Shown: one piece after another, positions 56,701 to 64,000 of the stretch
Numbering within the stretch: the stretch's first letter is position 1
Layout of the letters: the number at the start of each line of letters is the position of its first letter
Source: Typha latifolia
Taxonomy: Eukaryota > Streptophyta > Magnoliopsida > Poales > Typhaceae
Reading direction: 5' to 3'
NCBI GenBank assembly: GCA_019914945.1
Contig: CM034100.1
Coordinates: forward strand, 12,163,096 to 12,227,095
Length of the DNA: 64,000 nt
Notes under the pieces: generated by a model
The model's input: only the letters and a program-made list of their open reading frames with translations
Database searches by the model: none
Told to the model about the DNA's origin: nothing
Position numbers and translations under genes: made by a program

Positions 56701-57744
56701 TGCCACTTGATGTTGATCTCACGACTCAGAACTAACTTGCATTTATATAGTGTCTTTAGATTGAGGATGACACTAGTGTCTAGCTGACCTTGTGCGTCCG
56801 CCTCTTCCAAGCATAGGATTTCCTCGATGGTGCATTTTAGGCGTTGCTTAATGCTGCCTACAATTTGCTTGTGCCAACTCCTCGGTGCCCTCTAAAAAGC
56901 ATTGACCTTGTGCATGAAATCATGCAATAGGTTGCCCTAGCATGCACGTTCCCAAATAGTGCTCACCATGTGCTTGCATTCCGGGTATTCACACCAAAGT
57001 AGCTCAAATTGGAAATGCCAGGAGATCTTTTATTTGGTGATAGGAACTGTGAACAAGAGATGTGTGTGATCCGAGGCCAAACGGTCAAGGTGGCAAACCT
57101 AGGCTGAGGGGAAGTCATTTAGCCAAGAAGTATTTCCAAGGACTCGGTCTAGCTTGAGCCAAATTCAGTGGTTGCCACTCTAGTTGTTACACCAAGTGAA
57201 GGGAGGGCCTTAGTAGCCAAGGTCCAACAACCCCACCTCCTCTACGAAGGCCGCGAACGCTTTGCATTTCGGCCCTAGCTCCACAGAACTTCTGCTTCTC
57301 TTCTCCTCAGGGGATAAGAACGCATTGAAGTCTCCCGCAATGATCCATGGAGTGTTGATAGTTGATAGGCTAGCTAACTCTTCCCATAGTTCTTTCTGAT
57401 CTTGAAGATGGTTGCTCACATAGACCGCCGACCATAGCCAAGTGTGTCCCTCACGATTAGTGATCATTAGATGGATCGCATACCGCGTTGCTGCCACCAC
57501 ATTGACCCATCCAAGCTCCATCTTCCACAACACAATGATGCCTCCCAACCAACCCATGGCCGGAACCGCAAACCAAGACCAACTTTTGCTGGGAGCTTTC
57601 CCTACCAGTCTGCAACTTCCCAGCTTGCATGGGACTCTAACAGCGCCAACACTTCCAGGTTGCGATCTCTGTTTAGGTCACGGTAGCGATCTAGTACCTT
57701 TCCCCCCTCCCCCCACTACAATTATAAAAAGATTGCTTTAAACA
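53720..57744 (-). pseudogene. LINE B ORF2: endonuclease, reverse transcriptase, RNase H, broken
   Basis: Endonuclease pieces at 57720-57210: VLALLESHAS, MGWLGGIIVLWK, WSAVYVSNH, WIIAGDFNAFLSPEEKRSRS, GLLDLGY. RT pieces: YITLIPKKEHPARVQDYRLI (56250), ALCNVAYKVIAKVLVGRL, EQAAFVVERSNTDN, then LSHLLYVDDLMI (about 55715-55680), which keeps both active-site aspartates (YVDD). A zf-RVT-like segment lies at 54692-54507 (CTLCDIHNEIVKHLFFSC). RNase H at 54368-53871: GWTKLNTDGVFVEAAVYGGV, LVLESDCLEVVRLV, HVCRESNRAAD. More than ten frame breaks; it cannot be translated as one protein. Confidence 0.85.
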
Positions 57745-59757
57745 TAAATTCAACCGATTAGGAGAAAGGGAGGGCAAGGTCATCTAGTCCTCCCCCGCTT
57801 AGAGGAGGGAGCACAGCTTCTAGTAGCCCCTCGAGTAGCATTTGAGCTTTTAGCTTCCATATCCACAGCTTCATGGTCATTGGAATAATTAAATTCAACT
57901 AACACCGGTAGCTCCTGGTCTTGGTCAACCTCCATAGCGCTATGCCCCACTGGCCCCATCTCCAACAGGAAGGCCTGTTTGAGCGCTCCCACTGTCTCAC
58001 TATGTTTGGCAGGTGGGCTTTTGGATGAGGTGGCTAAGGTCTTCCCTAAGACTGTTCTAGTAGAGGCTAACCCCTCATGGAGCACCTCTATTGGGTAAAG
58101 GTAGGGTTCTACATGTTTTTCATGCATTTTCTTATTCTTAGTAATTTTGACATAGGCGGAGCGCGCCAATCGACGCACTTTGATACCCAAGTGGATTGAC
58201 AGCCCACTGATGACAGCGACCCCATTTGGTGGGATCGAGACTTCTTCCTCTTGCGATTGAGGGTGGACATCTTCAGTTTGCATGCTGGGCTTTAAATGCA
58301 CCTCTGAGTTGTCGATCGGGGGTTGACTAGGTGTACCTTTATCCCTTATAGGCCTAGTTTCATTGTAGGTTTCTTAGCAGGTCTGAGATTTATCTTGTAT
58401 GGTGGTCCATGGAGCGCCCTTCGATGACTCTCTGAAAGAGGGCTGCTATACCTCTACCACCTTACCCTTCCCTTTGTCTTGCGTGGCCTTGGGTGTTTTA
58501 GGCTGAGGCTTTTGGGGAGGTGATTTTTTTGGTTCGTAGGGCAGGCTAGTATTGGGTGATGATGGTCTCCCCTATTGATGAGTCCCCTCACCATGTTGTC
58601 GGTACTGCATGCCTAGTCTATCTTCCTTGTATGAGCTCCGCCCTTTTTGAGTGGCACCACCACCTTGGCCGCCCTCCGTCCGATTTTGCCGGTCATTTGT
58701 CCTCCTAGCATTAGCCAAAGGAAGGGTGCTGCCTCCTTTTGATCTAAAGGGCACTGGCGCTGGGGTCCTCCTCACTCAACACTGGACAGTGAACCGGGGG
58801 CCATAGGTTAACTCATGTCCAAAGCTTTTGTTAGCATCATCCTTTTCAGATTTGCTATGTTGGTCATTTTCCATATCAGTGCTTTCTTCTCTTCTTGCCA
58901 TTAGGCAGATTTCCTCCTTGTGTCCAATTCTACCACATAGATAGCACAGTGCTAGGAGGCTTTTGTAAACCGTTGTTTGTTCAAGGTCGTCCGCTTTATC
59001 GCTCAGCCACACCACAATTTTTAGAGGTTGTTTGAGGTTTACCTTAATGTATACCCTTGCAAATCTGCTCTGAGTTTGATCCATTATTGTTTCATCTACT
59101 CTCAGCCATTTTCCAAAGTAAGTCGCCACCTAGATTAGGGCTTCCAGCTCCCAGTACTCTTTCGGGAGGTTGTGGAGTTGTATACACACAGGAGCAGTGG
59201 AGAAAGCTTCCGATGATGGCCAGAAATTATCTCTCCAAGGTATGAGTTCAGTATCCTTCCAATGATTGTCTAGGGCCCATTGGAGAAGGCGTAGATGAGG
59301 TCTTCTTCCTTCTCGAATCCGAACACATAAAATCCTTCTTGCATGTCGGATACCAAGAAGCCCTCTATGTTGCTCCATAGCTTTGCTAAGCTATTCTTAA
59401 TCGTTCTAGAGGAATACCTTTCCTTAGGAACCTACGAAACAGGGGTTAGCTTCCATCGGCCCTACATCGCTTAAGGATCTCCGGGTCAAGAACCACACTG
59501 TCTTCAGTTTGTGCTTTTAGCTTGGCTAGAATTTCCTCGGGTATACGTCCCACAGGGGCATTTGCGCTTTGGGATCCAGCTACTGCAACTGAGGCCCAAG
59601 ACCTCTACTTTCTTTCAGGTTGTTGTTTTGGCTGCTTGGAGGAGTCCCTAGGCGAGTTGTGGTCTCCTACTCCCTCCGATGCCTCTTTTACCTCCGGTGT
59701 TGGTGGCTCTTTGCCTGCCGACGTAGGAGGTTCTTTTCCTTCAAACGCTAGAGCCAT
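57745..59757 (-). pseudogene. LINE B ORF1 (CCHC knuckle), broken
   Basis: It starts MALAFEGKEPPTSAGKEPP at 59757 (the GKEPPTS phrase is partly repeated as KEPPTP), then RIPEEILAKLKAQTEDSVVL (DUF4283 region entry). After shifts it continues PVCIQLHNLPKEYWELEALI and RFARVYIKVNLKQPLKIVVW, then the zinc knuckle CYLCGRIGHKEEIC (about 58940-58900). Further frames (58775-58572, 58301-57780) are charged, Ser/Pro-rich linker sequence. ORF1 binds the LINE RNA. Several stops and shifts. Confidence 0.78.
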
Positions 59758-59792
59758 CCAATATTTGTTAGCCCAATTATTATAGTTATGTT

Positions 59793-60600
59793 AGTTGCCT
59801 CAATGTATTTATGAAAATTATAGAGAAAAATAAGGGGTTAAGGAATACTAATCAAGATATATATATATATATAATGTGATTTGTAAAATCAGAAGGGACT
59901 CATCAAGAATCCATTCCGTTATTTTAGCTCTATGACCAAAGTTCAAATTTTTGACTAATTTGCTATTTTTGGGCAATATAATATAGAAAAATATTTTATA
60001 TATACATACACACACCAAAGTATTATAGTTTAATGTCATGTAAATGGCACGTCAGCAAAGTAAATTAATATTGATTTATGTAGTCTTTTGGTGAAAGTTT
60101 AGATATCCCAAGAAAGTTGTCCTAAATAAATGTAAGCTGCTAATAGAGAGAGCAACTTCATAAACCACTTTCTCCGAGAGTAATTTACTTCGAAAAAGAT
60201 TGTCCCTACTTACTTGACAAAAACTCTATAGAGTTTGATATCTAGTTTTAGAAGTATAGGAGAGAGGTGATAGGTTTTAGCAGTAATAGCAAATTGGACA
60301 AAAACTCACCGTAGTCGTATTACTTGTATCATTTATCGATCTTTTTCTTTATTGAAATGGTCTGATCTACTGGTTGTCTAGCATTAACAGGTCAACAACA
60401 ATTTATGGTTTAATGGGAACTATACAAGTTTCCGCCAAACTTCCTAGTTTCGGTCAATCCCAATCTTGGCTGAAATTAGCCAGTTGGCTAGGCTGATCCT
60501 GCCCAAAACGGGTAGGAATAGGTTGCATCTGACCCGGATCCAACCCGAGGGGCATCAATAATTGATGCCCCGCCCACCAGCCCTCTATCTCTCTTTCCTC
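59793..60600. other. Intergenic, AT-rich
   Basis: No gene is seen. A short TA run lies at 59857-59872. From about 60430 the sequence becomes more GC-rich (CCCGGATCCAACCCGAGG), leading into a CT array. Confidence 0.45.
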
Positions 60601-60602
60601 TC

Positions 60603-60606
<4 letters not shown>

Positions 60607-60658
<52 letters not shown>
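60607..60658. repeat. (CT)n microsatellite
   Basis: A CT run of about 52 bp. Frames on both strands across it are low-complexity artefacts. Confidence 0.92.
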
Positions 60659-60661
<3 letters not shown>

Positions 60662-61740
60662 TCATCTTGCTCTTTCTCACATCTTCCACCAGCAAGTACA
60701 TCTTCGGTGATCTCGACTTCTGGAGATCTTTTTCGACGAAGATCCAACAATCTCGACCTCTGGTGATTTCGGATGAGTTTTTTATTTTATTTTTTCAGCC
60801 TAATTCCACTCTCATTCCCTCTCTCTTTCTCTTGCTGCTGCTATGCACCTATATTTGGACCAACCATTGAGAGTTAATACATTTTTTAGTAAGTTAATTG
60901 TTGCAATCGCCCTCGAGGAAGATTATTGTTGTTCTGAGTTGCCATTCTGGATAGAATTGAACACGAAATTTTTTGAAGAGAATAGGGATCGATCTAATTG
61001 TCAAATAATATGAGATTCAAATATGTTATTCCTCTAGAAGTTAGGAATCCAATGCAAGTAGAATCTCATCGATTGGATAGGTAGATCAAAAGATATGGAG
61101 GAAATAATAATAAAATTGGGAGACGGCGGGATGAACGTGGATGATAGAAGTTAATGATGTAATTAGGGTTATGGAATGAAATTGGCTAAGATGGATTTAA
61201 TATTATCTTGAATAAGATGAAGGGGAAAAGGGAGCTTCTAGGTATGGCTGGTCACTAGAGTGAGGAGGGAGAAGTGATTGAGGATTAACCTTGGTCGTAG
61301 AAGAAAGCTCGAGATAGATACTGCGAGGAAGTTGGCTCAAGCCTAAATGAAAAACAAAAGTTCTAATAATTAATCATTGCAAAGTGGCTACTATTCCACA
61401 TATTTAGAAGCTAGCCAATCGTTTAAAAATTATAAACAAATCCTAATACAAAACAACTTAACTGACGGGCGTTCAAATGCCCCTCGACCCCATTTGAACC
61501 ACCAAAACAGTGCCCTATATATGCAAACGTTGTGTAGGCATTCGAACGACCTTTCCTGGCATTCGACCGCACCAGGTAGAATTTCTTATTTGTTCAAAAC
61601 AAATACAAAAATGATCCGATTCAAGGCTAATTGGTCATGTCCAATATGTATCATAATCAAGAACCACAATATTAATACATTTTTTAAGTTTTTAGACTTC
61701 ATATATAAGTAATTTTTATTTTCTTATTTTTCTGTCATTT
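60659..61740. repeat. Unclassified repeat-like segment with TTCGAACG/TTTGAA motifs
   Basis: No gene is supported. Between 61465 and 61575 there are five palindrome-like units (GGCGTTCAAATGCC, CCATTTGAACC, GGCATTCGAACGAC and others) like those in the gypsy and copia LTRs. This may be an LTR fragment of another element, but I see no LTR ends. Confidence 0.4.
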
Positions 61741-62259
61741 TTTTCTAAATTTTTCTGTATTTTTAGATAATATTTAAATTTTACATAATTAAAAAATAGT
61801 CTGATTCGATACGAGCAGCCGATACGTATCGTTTTTTTCGTGATACTAATCCTGATCTCAATATTGGGATCCTTAGTTTCCACTCTCTCAAGACATAAAT
61901 TGATACGCTTTTAATTGCGTCTAGCCTTTCTTTTTTTGCATCAGTCTATGTACTACTTCTTTGTATTGTTCATAAAAAGATAAATTACAATATTAAAAAA
62001 TAACAGACTTTCAATATTATAATAATTAAAAAAACAATAAGCAGTAGAAATTTTATTGTAATAAACATGGGCCCTAAGTCACTTTGTTATATCAATCTTT
62101 ATGGTCTTATTGAATTTCATGTGTTATTTAATCAATTATGCATTGTACTGTTCTTTCTTAGTGGACTAATGCTAGCGAATTTAGTCAACAAAAAAAATCT
62201 ATTGTTGTGACCTAATTAACTCTTAACCTATTCTTATCTAATATGTCAGTTTCATTAAA

Positions 62260-63495
62260 GAGATAATTCTTTTTTCACGTATCATCATTTTTCATAATGG
62301 CTTCTTAACTTTTTTTTGTCACACAATAACTCCCCGAACTAGAAATATCTACCCTCTTGGTGCCATAGACGAAATTAGAAAATTGACAAACTTACCCCTT
62401 CCATTTATAATAATTGGATAGTCAGGTGGTTTAACTAATATAAAAAAATTAATTTCTTTTAAAATTCTTTCATTGCCCTACCATTCCTCCCACGCATCGC
62501 CTTCCTAAACTATTAGAAATACCCACCCATTGACTTCACGGAAAAAATTGTAAAATTAACCAAATTACACTTTCCACTTATAATAATGGGATAGTTAAGT
62601 GGTTTAACTAATAAAAAAATATTTTTTCTTAAAATTCCTTCATTGCCCTCCCATTCTTCTCACACATTGCCTTCTCATTCCTCCTCCAATCAAACACCCC
62701 TCCGATCACCCACCCTAGGGATTACTTCGTCAATCGGGAGTAATAGTAGTCGAAGAGATGGAACCACTTGTCGATGCTCTAGTCATCTAAGGATTCACAA
62801 ATCAAGTGGGATTACTAGTATCGGAGCAATGAGGCCGGCGAGGAGTTCTTAGATAACCCCCATGGCAACACGAACGTCCCAATAGTGGTAGGCATCGAGG
62901 TCGATGAGGTCAACGCACCCTCTACCTCGATTGTGTCTTCTTCCACTTCCTCATCTCTGACCTTGGACCCGGCTCCATCATCCACTCCACCTTTCTCCAC
63001 TCCCTTTTCCCACCTTCCTATTGCCACTGAAATTTGTCTCGACTCGCCGAATTACTTTAGGGCATTGCTTTGCCTCCAAGAAATTCGAGACCTAAACCAC
63101 CTCGAGATTGCTTGATTACTAGATCTCCTCGTCTCCTCCGTTGCTCGCCTCGTTGATTTCTTCAAGTTCAAGACTTGACGCCGTCCTAAATGCAAGCTCG
63201 TCGACCAAAGACTAGCAATGTTGTGGGTGATGCATCTCCCTAACTTCCTATCCGCCACCATGGGAGAAGAGAAAGACAAGGAGCGAGAATGGGGATTCCT
63301 AGAGTAGGAGTATTGTTAGATAGGAAAGATATATTTTCAATATATTATTATCACGTGTAACTATTATATGATAACTTATAGACGAGAATAAGTAATATAA
63401 CTTTAACGGAAGAGTTAAGTAAAGTATTTCTAATAGTTACATGGATCATTGTGTACCCAAAAAATAGCGATAGTGAGGGCAAAGGGAATTATCCC
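62260..63495. mobile_element. MULE-like non-autonomous repeat, possible gene-fragment carrier
   Basis: The left end GAGATAATTCTTTTTTCACG and the reverse complement of the right end GGGATAATTCCCTTTGCCCT resemble each other, and the ends recall the MULE-like element at 19426. An imperfect direct duplication of about 170 bp lies inside (62334-62504 and 62505-62665; shared phrase GGTTTAACTAAT). The GC-rich middle (62660-63290) has open stretches such as VVGIEVDEVNAPSTSIVSSS that I do not recognise and that look like captured coding sequence. No matching 9 bp duplication was found. Confidence 0.4.
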
Positions 63496-63582
63496 TAGAA
63501 TCTTTACTTCCTAAATTGACCAATTTTAAAGCCAACCCCTCTATTCTGTGACACATCTGCAGGTTATGGATACTTCACTCAT

Positions 63583-64000
63583 TGTAATAACCCAACCTAA
63601 AAAAAAAAAATTGTTCTACATGGGCACGACATGGCCGCCCTCGTGCCCATGCAGCTGGGCATGGCATGGGGGTGCCACGCACCCCCTAGCGTGGCCACAG
63701 CCGAGTTGGCTGCGGCGGGCCCCAGCGCCGCCAACCACCCCCCCCCCCATCGCCTCTCTCTCTCTCTCTCTCTCTTTCTCTTTTCTTACCTTGGGCTCGG
63801 GCCCGTCGGAGCCGAGCTGCCGGCGAGAGGCCGGCAGCTGACTGGCCACCAGCTGCCGGTGCCCTTCCCGCAGGCCGGGTCCGCACCTCCCTCCCCTCCT
63901 CCTTGTTCTTCTTCGTCTTCTTCTTCTTTCTTTCTTTCTCTCTTTTTCTCTTCCCTCCTCAGCTTCCACTTCTTCTTTTTTCGCACGTCCGGGCTCGGCC
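63583..64000 (+). repeat. 5' portion of a second Tekay-like LTR (runs off the window)
   Basis: It starts TGTAATAACCCAACCT and continues with an A-run, then the same GC-rich and CT-rich order as 2908-3520: a GGCCAC..GCTGCGGCGGGCCCC block, a CT array (63754-63775), GGAGCCGAGCTGCCGGC, GGCCGGCAGCTGACTGGCCA, and a CTTCTTCTTTC tract. The bases before it (AGGTTATGGATACTTCACTC) are not purine-rich, so this is more likely a 5' LTR or solo LTR than a 3' LTR. Confidence 0.72.

Larger units (their letters stand above)
53720..59774 (-). mobile_element. LINE B: full-length L1-type retrotransposon with 18 bp target duplication
   Basis: AATTATTATAGTTATGTT occurs at 53702-53719 and again at 59775-59792, an 18 bp perfect duplication. 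The minus-strand tail is poly-A (T-run to 53726 on the plus strand). ORF1 starts 17 bp inside the 5' end. ORF1, endonuclease, RT and RNase H occur in order. The total is about 6.05 kb. Frames are interrupted many times, yet the perfect duplication suggests the insertion is not extremely old, or that the source copy was already damaged. Confidence 0.9.

Noticed and set aside
60454..60870. Frames flanking the (CT)n array as a gene
   Set aside because: They consist mostly of microsatellite translation; no domain, and both strands are open.
63616..63986. Arg/Glu-rich minus-strand frames at the window end
   Set aside because: They are low-complexity translation of the CT-rich start of the second Tekay-like LTR.

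Overview
The window is nuclear DNA of a flowering plant. It has spliced genes with GT-AG introns, AT-rich introns and intergenic DNA, long CT/GA and TA microsatellites, and dense nested plant-type retrotransposons: Ty3/gypsy chromoviruses, a Ty1/copia element of Sirevirus type, and L1-type LINEs with a plant C-terminal RNase H. I cannot fix the species. The beta-glucosidase resembles the rice BGlu1 group, so a monocot is possible, but this is weak. No bacterial, organellar or CRISPR-like sequence was seen.

Only two host genes look intact, both on the minus strand. One (23572-25553, 3 exons, 381 aa) is a heavy-metal-associated isoprenylated plant protein (HIPP) with one HMA domain and a C-terminal CVVM prenylation box. 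The other (49047-52064, 11 exons, 491 aa) is a secreted family-1 beta-glucosidase that keeps both catalytic glutamates. All other recognisable coding sequence is transposon-derived and broken.

Layout. 1-6121: 3' part of a Tekay/Del-like gypsy element with a complete 3.2 kb LTR; a homologous LTR starts at 63583 in the same orientation. 6122-7945: pieces of a non-autonomous LTR family. About 8002-21401: a minus-strand Sirevirus-like copia element, itself invaded by a 369 bp Mutator-like MITE (9832-10200), a damaged tandem gypsy array (10589-16270) and a 1.1 kb Mutator-like element with a perfect 9 bp target duplication (19426-20538). 21402-26814: gene island with the HIPP gene. 26815-30539: 3' end of a second Sirevirus-like element with an accessory ORF. 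30540-37503: a cluster of the non-autonomous LTR family in both orientations, including one complete 1.7 kb element and a repeat carrying a subtilase gene fragment. 37958-42872: LINE A. 43157-48560: copia LTR, MITE-like repeats and three tRNA-related SINE-like units. 49047-52114: beta-glucosidase. 53720-59774: LINE B with an 18 bp target duplication. 59793-63582: unclassified repeats and a MULE-like repeat, then the second Tekay-like LTR.

The least ordinary signals are these. A CG-containing palindrome (CGTTCGAACG) recurs in LTRs of both gypsy and copia elements. A primer-binding site is repeated three times at an exact 21 bp period. An in-frame deletion fuses reverse transcriptase to integrase. 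The non-autonomous LTR family shares its 3' terminal signature with the local gypsy elements. All boundaries and similarities were read by eye; none was confirmed by alignment software or database search.
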